The notes below the pieces were generated by a model. That model made no database searches and had not been told where the DNA came from. It saw only the letters and a list, made by a program, of their open reading frames with translations. A stretch of DNA of 40,560 nucleotides, from contig WGCW01000007.1 in assembly GCA_015493585.1 (NCBI GenBank), positions 1 through 40,560 of the forward strand, read 5' to 3'. Within the stretch, counting starts at the first letter, position 1; each line of letters starts with the position of its first letter. A program made the position numbers and the translations under genes. The stretch comes from Acidobacteriota bacterium (lineage in GTDB: Bacteria > Acidobacteriota > Thermoanaerobaculia > Thermoanaerobaculales > Sulfomarinibacteraceae). Positions 15,242 through 23,405 of this stretch are shown one piece after another.

Positions 15242-16189
15242 CTATTCGATGCCCTGCTCTGCGAGCCAGCGCTCCGCTTCGATCGCCGCCATGCACCCGG
15301 TTCCTGCAGCGGTAATGGCCTGCCGGTAGGTCTTGTCCTGCACGTCGCCGCAGGCCCATACGCCCTCGACGGAGGTTCTGACCGATCCCGGTTGCGTGAT
15401 GATGTATCCGACGTCGTCCATCTCGAGCTTTCCACGGAACAGGTCCGTGTTCGGCTTGTGGCCGATGGCGATGAAGACTCCGTCCGTGTTCATCTTACGT
15501 TCTTCGCCTGTCTTCGTATCTTTGAGCCGGACGCCGGTCACACCGTTCTCGGGCGTACCGAGGATTTCCGTAATCACCGAGTTCCACGCGAACTCGATCT
15601 TTTGGTTGTCCAGGGCCCGCTCCTGCATGATCTTTGAGGCTCTGAGGGCATCCCGGCGATGCACGACGGTGACCTTCGACGCGAATTTCGTCAGGAAGAT
15701 CGCCTCCTCCATCGCGGTGTCGCCGCCGCCGACAACGACAACCTCGCGGTCCTTGAAGAAGAACCCATCACAGGTGGCACATGCAGAGACACCGTGGCCC
15801 ATTAATTTTGCCTCGGAGGGGAGGCCCAGCAGGCGAGCAGAAGCGCCGGTCGCAACGATCAAGGCATCGCAGGTCCACGCTTTCTCGTCGCCGCTATAGA
15901 CCGTGAATGGCCGCTTGGACAGGTCGACGTCCGTTGCCTCGGCGAAGACAAACCGGGTACCAAACCGCTCCGCCTGAACCTTTGTTCTGTGCATCAGCTC
16001 TGGCCCCATGATCTCACGGGGAAAACCGGGGAAGTTCTCGACCTCGGTGGTGATCGTTAACTGCCCGCCTGGCTGCATGCCTTCAAAAACGACGGGCTCG
16101 AGATCTGCACGACCGGTGTAGATCGCGGCGGTGAGGCCGGCCGGACCGGAACCGAGAATCAGGACCTTTGCATGGTGATCGTGTGGCAT
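15242..16189 (-). CDS. trxB: thioredoxin-disulfide reductase
   Basis: A 315-residue FAD/NADPH enzyme that reduces thioredoxin. The FAD-binding [12 protein letters not shown] is at the N terminus, the redox pair is C137-A-T-C140, the NADPH fold has [12 protein letters not shown] and HRRDALRAS, and the C-terminal FAD site is [13 protein letters not shown]. Length is standard. GGAGG with 5 nt spacing precedes the ATG. It leads the operon; the 5' leader can form a long hairpin (16220-16258). Reduced thioredoxin would also feed DsbD encoded at 1760-3577. Confidence 0.97.
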   Translation of the reverse strand: MPHDHHAKVLILGSGPAGLTAAIYTGRADLEPVVFEGMQPGGQLTITTEVENFPGFPREIMGPELMHRTKVQAERFGTRFVFAEATDVDLSKRPFTVYSGDEKAWTCDALIVATGASARLLGLPSEAKLMGHGVSACATCDGFFFKDREVVVVGGGDTAMEEAIFLTKFASKVTVVHRRDALRASKIMQERALDNQKIEFAWNSVITEILGTPENGVTGVRLKDTKTGEERKMNTDGVFIAIGHKPNTDLFRGKLEMDDVGYIITQPGSVRTSVEGVWACGDVQDKTYRQAITAAGTGCMAAIEAERWLAEQGIE

Positions 16190-16219
16190 GACGTCCTCCG
16201 CGTCTCGATGTGTCGGAAA

Positions 16220-16258
16220 GGAGGCGCCCCGGCCGGCTCACGCCCCGGGCGCGCCTCC
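16220..16258 (-). promoter_or_regulatory. GC-rich leader hairpin upstream of trxB
   Basis: Read on the minus strand, GGAGGCGC (16258-16251) pairs perfectly with GCGCCTCC (16227-16220). The 3' arm holds CCTCC, which could alternatively pair with the trxB Shine-Dalgarno GGAGG (16199-16195). That would allow two exclusive structures; this is inference only. Confidence 0.4.
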
Positions 16259-16263
16259 CCCGC

Positions 16264-16291
16264 ATTATGCATGAAACACATTCGAACGCAA
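16264..16291 (-). promoter_or_regulatory. trxB operon promoter candidate
   Basis: Minus-strand TTGCGT (16291-16286), 16-bp spacer, CATAAT (16269-16264). The -10 matches consensus at 5 of 6 positions. The predicted start is just before the leader hairpin. Confidence 0.45.
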
Positions 16292-16386
16292 TTCTATTCT
16301 CACCGGAGGTTGTTGCGCAGTGTGCCGGTCCCTTGCGAGACCGGTGGGAAGAGACATGAAACGCAGAAGCGCGGCAACCCCTCCCC

Positions 16387-16440
16387 TGTCATTCTGAGCC
16401 GGTGCCGAAGTTATGCGGCGAAGGATCTGGCCGGGGGGGG
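16387..16440 (+). repeat. TGTCATCCTGAGC-family repeat, copy 1
   Basis: Begins TGTCATTCTGAGCC, contains GCGAAGGATCTGG and ends in a G run. This is a common intergenic repeat type seen in many unrelated GC-rich bacteria. Confidence 0.75.
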
Positions 16441-16503
16441 CGGATCCACCGCTCAATTCTTGACAGCCAAGGACGGTGCGCGGCGAGCTCGTGCAAACGG
16501 CTC

Positions 16504-16525
16504 AATAGGGGACAGTGTTCAATAC
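16504..16525 (+). repeat. REP-like repeat, plus orientation
   Basis: AATAGGGGACAGTGTTCAAT followed by AC. It matches the word upstream of the RAYT-like gene at 40372, AATAGGGGACACTGTTGAT, at most positions. Confidence 0.7.
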
Positions 16526-16645
16526 ACGGAGAAGAGGTTTCTCGCGGAGATCGCTGGGAACATGGAGACAGGCTTCGGTTCGCACGTGGTCGTTACGGTT
16601 CAGGTGAGGACGGCGACGATTCCTTGGGGCGGGGCAGCGGCCCGA

Positions 16646-16664
16646 AATTCAACACCGTCCCTAT
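16646..16664 (-). repeat. REP-like repeat, minus orientation
   Basis: Reverse complement reads ATAGGGACGGTGTTGAATT, the same family as 16504 and 40372. Confidence 0.7.
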
Positions 16665-16752
16665 CTCGTGAAGATCCATCTGGAGAAGTTAACCGCGGAG
16701 AACGCAGAGAGCGCAGAGAGAATGAGGCTGCCTTCGACCTCGTATCCCGATG

Positions 16753-16772
16753 ACTCAACATCGTCCCTTACT
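16753..16772 (-). repeat. REP-like repeat, minus orientation
   Basis: Reverse complement reads AGTAAGGGACGATGTTGAGT, a diverged member of the same family. Confidence 0.6.
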
Positions 16773-16805
16773 CATGTAGACGCCGTTCCCACCACGAAGC
16801 TTTTT

Positions 16806-16861
16806 GGGCCCCCCGCCCAGATCCTTCGCCGCGCGCCTCTGGCACGCGACTCAGGATGACA
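16806..16861 (-). repeat. TGTCATCCTGAGC-family repeat, copy 2, inverted
   Basis: Reverse complement runs from TGTCATCCTGAGTCGCGTG to GCGAAGGATCTGGGCGGGG. A truncated second inverted copy, CTCTGGCACGCGACTCAGGA and so on, follows at 16881-16905. Confidence 0.75.
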
Positions 16862-16946
16862 CGAGAGGGGGTAGTTTCACCTCTGGCACGCGACTCAGGA
16901 TGACATAAGGAACTGTCACTCCGAGGCGGCGCGGTCACCCCTTCCT

Positions 16947-16989
16947 TGTCATCCTGAGCTGAAGGCGAAGGATCTGGGCGGGGGGGGCG
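16947..16989 (+). repeat. TGTCATCCTGAGC-family repeat, copy 3
   Basis: TGTCATCCTGAGCTGAAGGC, then GAAGGATCTGGGCGGGG. It is a compact version of copies 1 and 2, facing the inverted copies, so the set could fold as a large hairpin. Confidence 0.75.
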
Positions 16990-17137
16990 ATGCTACGGAT
17001 TGCACGCGACGCCCCCCAAGATCGTCACGACCGCTCACGCACGCACGTACCTGCCCTCCGCGGTCGCAGCGTTGCCCGCGAGAAACCTCCTGGGCTAGCG
17101 GGAAGAGGGCATTTCTGTCCATGTCGTGCGTAGCAGT

Positions 17138-17180
17138 TATTCAACACCGTTCCCATCTTGTGTTCAACACTGTTCCCAGC
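17138..17180 (-). repeat. two tandem REP-like repeats, minus orientation
   Basis: TTATTCAACACCGTTCCCAT at 17138 and TGTTCAACACTGTTCCCAGC at 17161 are adjacent copies, whose reverse complements carry GGGAACGGTGTTGAA and GGGAACAGTGTTGAA. Confidence 0.7.
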
Positions 17181-17286
17181 TCCTGATGAGTCATCGGGAG
17201 AATCTGACCGCGGAAATCGTGGCAGCGCAGCGAGATGAGAAGCAAGGCAGGCACGAGGGTGCAGGGACAGTCTGCCGGCCGGCGGG

Positions 17287-17317
17287 TTGCTCAAGCTCGC
17301 ATGGCGGCTGGTATGAT
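17287..17317 (+). promoter_or_regulatory. polA promoter candidate
   Basis: TTGCTC (17287-17292) and extended -10 TGGTATGAT (hexamer 17312-17317), with a long 19-bp spacer. The predicted start is near 17324, just upstream of the GGGGGAGGTG ribosome site. Confidence 0.5.
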
Positions 17318-17335
17318 CCGGGGGAGGTGAAATTG

Positions 17336-19858
17336 ATGGACCGTCTCTTGCTCGTTGATGGGCACTCGAATTTGTACCGGGCGCACTTCGCCCTTCGGGA
17401 CAATCTGACGGCGCCTGACGGGACGCCGACCGGGGCGGCGTACGGCTTTCTCAGGATGCTGCACCGGATGTTGGAAGATCTGCAGCCCACGCACGTGGGC
17501 GTGGCGTTCGACGTCAGCCGGATCACGTTCCGGACCCGGCTTGATGAGCGGTACAAGGCGCAGAGGAAGCCGATGCCTCCAGAGCTCAAGGCGCAGATCC
17601 CGTTTGTCCGGGAGGCGCTGGAAAACCTGGGGATCCCGATTCTGGAGCTCCCCGACTTCGAGGCGGACGATGTCATTGGGACGCTGGCCGTCAAGGCGGC
17701 CCAGGTCCCGATGGAGTGCATCATCGCCACCTCGGACAAGGACATGTTGCAACTAATCCGGGATCCATGGCTCAAGGTATGGCACACGCGCCACGAACGG
17801 CTCCTGGACGAGGCTGCGGCAGAAGAATTCTTCGGTGTGCCCCCAGCTCGGGTTGTCGATGTGCTCGCCCTGATGGGAGACGCCTCGGATAACGTTCCGG
17901 GCTGTCCGGGCATCGGCGAGAAGGGTGCCAGAAAGCTGGTGCGCCAGTGGGGATCGGTCGAGGAGATCTACCGCCATCTGGACGAGGTGACGCCGGCGCG
18001 TCCCCGCCATGCGCTCGAAGCCAACCGTGAGGAGGTTGAGCTCTCCCGGCAACTTGTCGAGATCCGGACCGATCTTGATATACCGCTCGATCTCGAAGCG
18101 CTCCGGCGGAGCGCGCCCGAAATTTCCGGCCTTGCGGATTTGTACCGCCGGCTGGGCTTCACGTCGCTGCTGGCGGCCCTGGACCTGACCGATAACGAAG
18201 CACAAACGCTCGATGTGCATGAAGTTCTGCCACCGGCGCTTGCGCAGACCGCCGGGGCTCTCGTCCTCGATGGCGAGCTCGCCGCCGTTGCGCTGTCCGG
18301 CGAGGTTCTCGCCTGCCGGGCGCCCCGCCATGAGCTCGCCGCCGTACTGGGACCCAACCTCAATGAAGCGTGGACCGTCTTTTCAAGCAAGGAGCTGATC
18401 CGCACCTTGCGGGACGAAGGCTTCGAGTGGGCTGCGCAACCCCGTGATCTTGTGCTCGCGGCGTATCTGCTCAATCCTGGGGAGGAGATGCACCTCGATG
18501 CCGTGGCCCGGCGCCACCTGAGTGTCCTCAAGCCGGCGCCGCAGGCTGCCGATCCAGAGCTGTCGGTTGCCGGGGAACACGCACTCTGGATTCGTGACGC
18601 GGCCGGGACAGTGTTCTCCGAGCTCGAGACATGGGGTCTTAGGGGTGTGTACGACCGGATCGAGGCGCCGCTGGCGCCGGTGCTGGAGAGGATGGAACGC
18701 ACCGGCATTCGCGTAGATTCCAAAGTGCTCGCCGGCCTCTCGCGCCGTTTGGCGTCGTCACTTGCCGACCTCGAACGCGAGATCTTCAACGAGGCGGGCG
18801 CAACGTTCAACATCAATTCACCACGTCAGCTCGGCGAGGTCATGTTTGAACGGCTGCACTATCCGGTGATCAAGCGGACGGCGAAGACGAAGCGCCCCTC
18901 GACCGGCGTCGAGGTGCTCTCGGAGCTTGCGCGGCGGGGATTCCGGCTCCCGGCGCTCATCCTCGAGTATCGTGAGCAATCGAAGCTCAAGTCGACCTAC
19001 GTCGATGCGCTGCCGCAGCAGATCGGTTCCGACGGCCGGATTCATACGAGATTCCATCAAACTGTCACCGCAACCGGACGCCTCTCATCTTCCGATCCCA
19101 ACCTGCAGAACATTCCGGTCCGTTCGGAGCTGGGACGCGAAGTGCGCAGGGCGTTCGTCGCCGAACCGGGTTTTTCGTTGATCACCGCTGACTACTCACA
19201 GATCGAGCTGAGAGTGCTGGCCCACATGTCGAGCGATCCAAACCTCATCGCGGCCTTTCAAAACGGGGAAGACATCCACCGGGCGACCGCCGCCGCCATT
19301 CTGGGTAAAGACCCCAGTGACATCTCAAAGAATGAACGCCGGGCGGCGAAAACGGTCAATTTCGGCCTGATCTACGGGATGGGCGCCTACTCGCTGGCGC
19401 GTGACCTGGGTGTCGACGTTGCCCAAGCTCAGGCCTTCATCGACGCCTACTTCGAACGCTTTCCACGGGTGAAGGCGTACATGGACGGCCTCAGGGAGGT
19501 TGCGAGGCGCAAGGGTGTTGTGACGACCCTCTTCGGACGGGTGCGCCGGATTGCCAACCTCGATCACCGTTCCGCCAACGTTCGCGCGGCGGCGGAACGA
19601 ATGGCGATCAACGCACCGATTCAGGGAACCGCGGCTGACCTGATCAAACTGGCGATGATTGAACTTGATCACCAGCTCCGGGGGAACGAGGCCCGCCTGC
19701 TCCTGCAGGTTCACGACGAGCTGATTCTTGAAACACCCCGTGGAACCGAGCGTGAGACCGCCGCACTTGTACGAAATATCATGGAACATCGGATCGAGCT
19801 GAAGGTTCCCCTGATCGTCGATGTCGGCTGGGGCGATTCCTGGTACGATGCAAAATAG
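17336..19858 (+). CDS. polA: DNA polymerase I, proofreading site apparently lost
   Basis: An 840-residue family A polymerase for Okazaki-fragment maturation and repair. The N-terminal 5' nuclease domain (LLLVDGHSNLYRAHFAL, PDFEADDVIGTLA, ATSDKDMLQLI, GDASDNVPGCPGIGEKGA) is intact. The central 3'-5' exonuclease-like region is short and lacks the FDTE motif; LVLDGELAAVAL sits where it should be. The polymerase domain has motif A D619YSQIELR, O-helix R668...K672...F676...YG and motif C VH793DE. Total length is close to Taq polymerase (832) rather than E. coli (928). GGGAGGTGA precedes ATG 17336; the upstream extension of the frame to 17126 is repeat sequence. Confidence 0.97.
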   Translation: MDRLLLVDGHSNLYRAHFALRDNLTAPDGTPTGAAYGFLRMLHRMLEDLQPTHVGVAFDVSRITFRTRLDERYKAQRKPMPPELKAQIPFVREALENLGIPILELPDFEADDVIGTLAVKAAQVPMECIIATSDKDMLQLIRDPWLKVWHTRHERLLDEAAAEEFFGVPPARVVDVLALMGDASDNVPGCPGIGEKGARKLVRQWGSVEEIYRHLDEVTPARPRHALEANREEVELSRQLVEIRTDLDIPLDLEALRRSAPEISGLADLYRRLGFTSLLAALDLTDNEAQTLDVHEVLPPALAQTAGALVLDGELAAVALSGEVLACRAPRHELAAVLGPNLNEAWTVFSSKELIRTLRDEGFEWAAQPRDLVLAAYLLNPGEEMHLDAVARRHLSVLKPAPQAADPELSVAGEHALWIRDAAGTVFSELETWGLRGVYDRIEAPLAPVLERMERTGIRVDSKVLAGLSRRLASSLADLEREIFNEAGATFNINSPRQLGEVMFERLHYPVIKRTAKTKRPSTGVEVLSELARRGFRLPALILEYREQSKLKSTYVDALPQQIGSDGRIHTRFHQTVTATGRLSSSDPNLQNIPVRSELGREVRRAFVAEPGFSLITADYSQIELRVLAHMSSDPNLIAAFQNGEDIHRATAAAILGKDPSDISKNERRAAKTVNFGLIYGMGAYSLARDLGVDVAQAQAFIDAYFERFPRVKAYMDGLREVARRKGVVTTLFGRVRRIANLDHRSANVRAAAERMAINAPIQGTAADLIKLAMIELDHQLRGNEARLLLQVHDELILETPRGTERETAALVRNIMEHRIELKVPLIVDVGWGDSWYDAK

Positions 19859-20208
19859 ACCTGCTGGGAACGCGCCGGCCGGGATGGGGGATGAGCGTTC
19901 GTTGGGATCAGGTGGCTCGGGTGCGAACAGGATCTTTTACACCCCCATATCCCCATGCGATGAGTACGATTAAAGAGCATGATAAAACGGGACTTATAGC
20001 ACCTATGGACCCATGGAAACCCAAGCGTTTGACCGGCTCCGCGAAGCATGTTAGCATTCGCTGCCTTCCGCCCCAACGGGACGAGAGGCATTGAAAATCG
20101 GGGACAACCAGGCGCGGCTCTTGTATCTGTTCCGCAAATGGGTGACAATGAACCGCCGAGCGGACCGCCCCAACGATCCGCCGGAAACTTTCGCAAGGAG
20201 GATGAACC
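19859..20208. other. intergenic region polA to exbB
   Basis: 350 bp without a convincing gene. The only clear signal is the promoter at 20029-20057. No terminator with a U run is obvious after polA. Confidence 0.6.
20029..20057 (+). promoter_or_regulatory. promoter for the exbB-exbD-tonB operon
   Basis: TTGACC (20029-20034), 17-bp spacer, TAGCAT (20052-20057). Predicted start near 20064 leaves a leader of about 145 nt. Confidence 0.55.
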
Positions 20209-20865
20209 GTGGGACAACTTGTAACGTACTTCCGTCAGGGTGGGCCGGTGATGTGGCCTCTCCTCTTCTTTTCCCTTCTTGGCCTCACCTATATCATTGA
20301 ACGGTACATTACGCTGACGAGGGCGCGGATTAACGTCAACGAATTCCTGACCAAGATCAGGAAGGCGTTGCTCGTCAACCGTAACGTCAAGGAAGCGGTC
20401 AAGGTGTGTGAGCAGTACAAGGGACCTGTGGCTTCGGTCATGAAGGCTGGTCTCCTCCGCTACGGCCACAGCCGCGAAGATATCGAAAAGACGATCGAAA
20501 ACGCAGCCCTGTTCGAGCTCGATCGTTTGGAGAAAGGGATGGGCGTGCTGGCAACAACGGCGAACGTGTCGCCCATGCTCGGCTTTCTCGGGACCGTGAC
20601 TGGGATGATCAAGTCGTTTGCAACCCTCGCTGCAAGCGGTTTGACGAACCCCGGTAAAGTCGCGGCTGGTATTTCCGAGGCCCTGATCACGACCGCTGCA
20701 GGTCTGATCATCGCCATTCCCGTCCAGCTGGCCTACAACTGGTACACCACCAAGATCAACCGCTTCGTGCGTGAAACCGAGACGGCAACCAACATGTTGA
20801 TGGAGACCTTCATCGAGATGGATAGCCAGCGGTACAGCCAGGGAGGCGAGGGCCAGCAGGCTTAA
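20209..20865 (+). CDS. exbB: MotA/TolQ/ExbB proton channel protein
   Basis: A 218-residue inner-membrane protein forming the proton-channel scaffold of a Ton- or Tol-type motor. Three TM segments are visible: ~13-32, then after the cytoplasmic loop the PMLGFLGTVTGMIKSF helix (~120-140) and the ALITTAAGLIIAIPVQLAYNW helix (~158-180). These last two carry the conserved family residues. The start is a GTG at 20209 with AAGGAGG 8 nt upstream; an ATG at 20202 is in another frame. It heads a six-gene operon. ExbB is preferred over TolQ because a TonB gene follows and no tolA, tolB or pal is near. Confidence 0.93.
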   Translation: MGQLVTYFRQGGPVMWPLLFFSLLGLTYIIERYITLTRARINVNEFLTKIRKALLVNRNVKEAVKVCEQYKGPVASVMKAGLLRYGHSREDIEKTIENAALFELDRLEKGMGVLATTANVSPMLGFLGTVTGMIKSFATLAASGLTNPGKVAAGISEALITTAAGLIIAIPVQLAYNWYTTKINRFVRETETATNMLMETFIEMDSQRYSQGGEGQQA

Positions 20866-20878
20866 AGGGGAGGTCGCA

Positions 20879-21319
20879 ATGTCACTTTTGCGTGGAAGAG
20901 CCAGGAAGGTCGAGGCATCTATTTTTACCGCCTCGATGGCGGACATTGTCTTCCTCCTCATCGTGTTTTTCGTCTTAACCTATAACGTCCAGGTCGACCG
21001 GACCCAGGTGAACCTCCCGAAGACATGGGTGCGTAAGACGGTCCCCAAGAATGCAGCGTACATCTCGATTACCAAGGATGGCGTGATTCGGGTCTCGAGC
21101 GGTAAGGAAATGTCTCTTCCGGTTGGCTCCGATGAGGAGGTCGTGACGTTTGCTTCAAACGTTGTCGCCGAGACTCCTAACAAGGCGTTCGTCATCAAGG
21201 CCGATAAGGACACGAAGTACGAGCATGTTGACAAGGTGCTTGATGCTTTGAAGCAGGCAAAGGCGAGGGTGATCTATCTCCTGTCCGAGCAGAAGACACA
21301 AGATGACACCAATCAATAG
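20879..21319 (+). CDS. exbD: ExbD/TolR biopolymer transport protein, first copy
   Basis: A 146-residue protein with one N-terminal TM helix holding the proton-carrying aspartate D22 in SMADIVFLLIVFFVL, followed by a periplasmic domain with the VVIKADKDTKYEHVDKVLD-like strand-helix (here AFVIKADKDTKYEHVDKVLD). It lies 13 bp after exbB with GGGGAGG before the ATG. Works with ExbB to couple proton flow to TonB. Confidence 0.93.
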   Translation: MSLLRGRARKVEASIFTASMADIVFLLIVFFVLTYNVQVDRTQVNLPKTWVRKTVPKNAAYISITKDGVIRVSSGKEMSLPVGSDEEVVTFASNVVAETPNKAFVIKADKDTKYEHVDKVLDALKQAKARVIYLLSEQKTQDDTNQ

Positions 21320-21336
21320 CCGGTAGGGAGGCTGAT

Positions 21337-21789
21337 ATGAAACTGGAAAAGCGAAAAATCGAATCCGAGATCTTTACGGGTTCGATGGCGGATATCTCCT
21401 TCCTGCTGATCATTTATTTTATGGTGACGTCTGTCTTTTCGGCGACCCGCGGCCTCGATTTCGCTCTGCCCAAGCAGACCAATACGACGCCGGAGATCAA
21501 GCAGGAAGATTCGATCGATGTGCACGTGATGCAGGGTGGCCAGATCAAAGTTGATGGTAAGCCCATGACAATGGATCAAATTCTTCCCTACATCGCGTCC
21601 AAGCTCAAGCAAAACCCTGACAAACCTGTAATTTTGAGGACCGATCCGGATGCGACCTACAACGATATGATTCAGGTTTTCGATCTCCTGCGGCAGGCGC
21701 CAGACAAGATCGGAATGGAGATCAAGACGATTTCTATTCCGACTCAACGAGAGATCCAGAATGTCTGGGCCTTGTTTGGGGTTCAATAA
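21337..21789 (+). CDS. exbD: ExbD/TolR biopolymer transport protein, second copy
   Basis: A 150-residue paralogue of the preceding gene, with the TM aspartate D19 in SMADISFLLIIYFMV and a periplasmic part with PVILRTDPDATYNDMIQVFD. Both copies keep the key Asp, so both could be active, perhaps as a heterodimer in one motor. It starts 17 bp after the first copy with a GGGAGG site. Overall sequence is clearly different from the first copy, so this is an old duplication, not a recent repeat. Confidence 0.93.
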   Translation: MKLEKRKIESEIFTGSMADISFLLIIYFMVTSVFSATRGLDFALPKQTNTTPEIKQEDSIDVHVMQGGQIKVDGKPMTMDQILPYIASKLKQNPDKPVILRTDPDATYNDMIQVFDLLRQAPDKIGMEIKTISIPTQREIQNVWALFGVQ

Positions 21790-21804
21790 TAATGGGAGGA
21801 CACC

Positions 21805-22527
21805 GTGAGTGAATCGCAACCAAAGCCGCAGGGTGCCACGGCGAACGCCAAGCTCCCGCCGACGGTGATCGAGATTCTCGAACAGGAGGAGCACGAGGAT
21901 AAGACGCTTTTCCGGTGGGCAATCGGGATCGCGATCGTGCTGCACGTGATTTTCTTCGTGGTTCACTGGCCGTCTTTTGCGGGCACCGGCGGGACCGTCA
22001 AGCAACAGAAGACCAAGATCTTCGTGGTCAAACAAGTCCGGTTCAAGCAGCCTCCGAAGCAACAGCTTCAGCATATTCCAAAACCGAAGATGGTTATGGT
22101 TCCCATTCCTGACCCGACCCCGGACCAGCCGGAACCCGTTCGCCAGGAGCAGCCAGAGGAAGACATCAACTACGTCCCGGACACCAGCATGGTGCTCGGC
22201 GTCCCGCAGGCTCCGCCTCCGCCTCAAACCGGGCCGATCCGCTTTGTGGAGGGTGGGAACGTCACCGAGCCGGTTAAGATCAGTGCGCCCCCGCCGAAGT
22301 ACCCGGAAGCGGCACGTCAGGCGCGGATGCAGGGCGTCGTCGTGCTCGAGTGTGTCATCGGTAAAAATGGACGTGTCAAGTCGGTCAAGGTCTTGCGCGG
22401 GATGCCGCTTGGGCTGACTGAGTCAGCCGTTGCCGCAGTGAAGAAATGGAAGTTCAAGCCATCGACGCTCAATGGGAAGCCAGTTGCCGTGATCTATATC
22501 CTGACAGTTCGCTTCACCTTGCAGTAG
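21805..22527 (+). CDS. tonB: TonB family energy transducer
   Basis: A 240-residue protein with a cytoplasmic N terminus, one TM helix (~38-57), a Pro-rich periplasmic spacer (QPPKQQ, PIPDPTPDQPEP, PPPPQ) and a C-terminal TonB domain (PPPKYPEAARQARMQGVVVL ... VKKWKFKPSTLNGKPVAV). It spans the periplasm and drives outer-membrane transporters. The start is GTG 21805 with GGGAGGA upstream. No TonB-dependent receptor gene is in the window. Confidence 0.93.
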   Translation: MSESQPKPQGATANAKLPPTVIEILEQEEHEDKTLFRWAIGIAIVLHVIFFVVHWPSFAGTGGTVKQQKTKIFVVKQVRFKQPPKQQLQHIPKPKMVMVPIPDPTPDQPEPVRQEQPEEDINYVPDTSMVLGVPQAPPPPQTGPIRFVEGGNVTEPVKISAPPPKYPEAARQARMQGVVVLECVIGKNGRVKSVKVLRGMPLGLTESAVAAVKKWKFKPSTLNGKPVAVIYILTVRFTLQ

Positions 22528-22531
22528 GCTG

Positions 22532-23386
22532 ATGGCGCTTCAAGGTTCGCTCTCCGAGCTGTCTCTGCCGGACGTCATCCAACTCGTGGCGGTGTCTGGC
22601 AAGACGGGCGCGTTCCACGTCAAGCGGGGAGAGATTGAAGGGGAGATCTTTCTCACAAACGGGCAGATCACTGATGCCCGCGTCGGTGAGCTGCGTGGCG
22701 AGCACGCCGTGTATGAGATGGCCATTTGGTCCGACGGGGATTTCGTTTTCGAGCCGGGCGTGATCAGCTCAGACATCACCGTCCGGAAATCGAATGCGAA
22801 CTTGATGATGGAGGCCGCACGCCGAATGGACGAGTGGCGTGTTCTCTCACGCAAGATTCCGTCGCTCGATCTCGTGCCGGTGTTTCCAACTCGCGACCGG
22901 CACCAGGATCAGGTGACGTTGAGCCCACAGGAGTGGATCCTTGTGACCCGGATCGATGGGAAAAGCTCGATCGAGGAGATCGCCCGGGCGCTGCGGTGGG
23001 CAGCCTTCGACGTTTCCAAGCTCCTGTTTGGGATGGTAACCTCCGGCCTTGTCGAGCTGATGCAACCGGGAGAGGGGGGCCAAAGCGGCGGGTATCTTGA
23101 TGCTCGACCCAGCCCGGTCACGCTACTGGGACTTGCAGAGAAGATCCGGAAAATGGCCCTCTCAATCGTTGGCGGCGAGGGCGAGGGGGCCATTGAAAAC
23201 CAGTACCAAAACGCCCGAACGAGGATCGAGCACGGTGATGGCATCGGTGCAATCCGGACGATGATCGAGGACCATGGCCGGACGATCGCTCAATTGAAGG
23301 GTGCAGATGTAGCCGACATGTTTGCTGAAGAGGTCCAGCCGCTGCTCGGTGAGCAGGTAGCAGGAGCCGGATCCGGAGCAGTATAA
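22532..23386 (+). CDS. DUF4388 (PATAN-type) domain protein
   Basis: A 284-residue cytoplasmic protein. Residues 1-100 form a DUF4388 domain: MALQGSLSELSLPDVIQLV, TGAFHVKRGEIEGEIFLTNG, and the WSDGDFVFEPG strand. A winged-helix-like segment follows (EWILVTRIDGKSSIEEIARA ... LLFGMVTSGLVEL). The C terminus is helical. DUF4388 proteins are often associated with two-component and type IV pilus regulation. Here the gene is 4 bp after tonB and just before a TPR gene, so it may regulate or organise the Ton-type motor; that is inference. Confidence 0.85.
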   Translation: MALQGSLSELSLPDVIQLVAVSGKTGAFHVKRGEIEGEIFLTNGQITDARVGELRGEHAVYEMAIWSDGDFVFEPGVISSDITVRKSNANLMMEAARRMDEWRVLSRKIPSLDLVPVFPTRDRHQDQVTLSPQEWILVTRIDGKSSIEEIARALRWAAFDVSKLLFGMVTSGLVELMQPGEGGQSGGYLDARPSPVTLLGLAEKIRKMALSIVGGEGEGAIENQYQNARTRIEHGDGIGAIRTMIEDHGRTIAQLKGADVADMFAEEVQPLLGEQVAGAGSGAV

Positions 23387-23405
23387 GTCACGAGGAGGCG
23401 TTCAA

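Larger units (their letters stand above)
16292..17286. repeat. gene-free, repeat-rich intergenic block between trxB and polA
   Basis: About 1 kb with no credible gene. It holds at least four kinds of dispersed repeat: a copy of the GAGGTTGTTGCGCWGTG end (from 16305); several TGTCATCCTGAGC...GCGAAGGATCTG units in both orientations; at least five REP-like words related to GGGACAGTGTTCAAT in both orientations; and a purine-rich ACCGCGGAGAACGCAGAG-type repeat (16690-16724, with a degenerate copy near 17198). Frames across it are short and inconsistent. Confidence 0.8.

Noticed and set aside
16172-16753. 193-residue plus-strand frame in the trxB-polA gap
   Set aside because: Runs through several dispersed repeats; no ribosome site or recognisable protein.
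16387-17180. Possible CRISPR array in the repeat-rich gap
   Set aside because: Repeats are of several kinds, irregularly spaced and in both orientations; no constant spacer length and no cas genes.
19859-20208. Riboswitch or structured leader before exbB
   Set aside because: The predicted ~145-nt leader was read for known riboswitch cores and strong stems; none was convincing.
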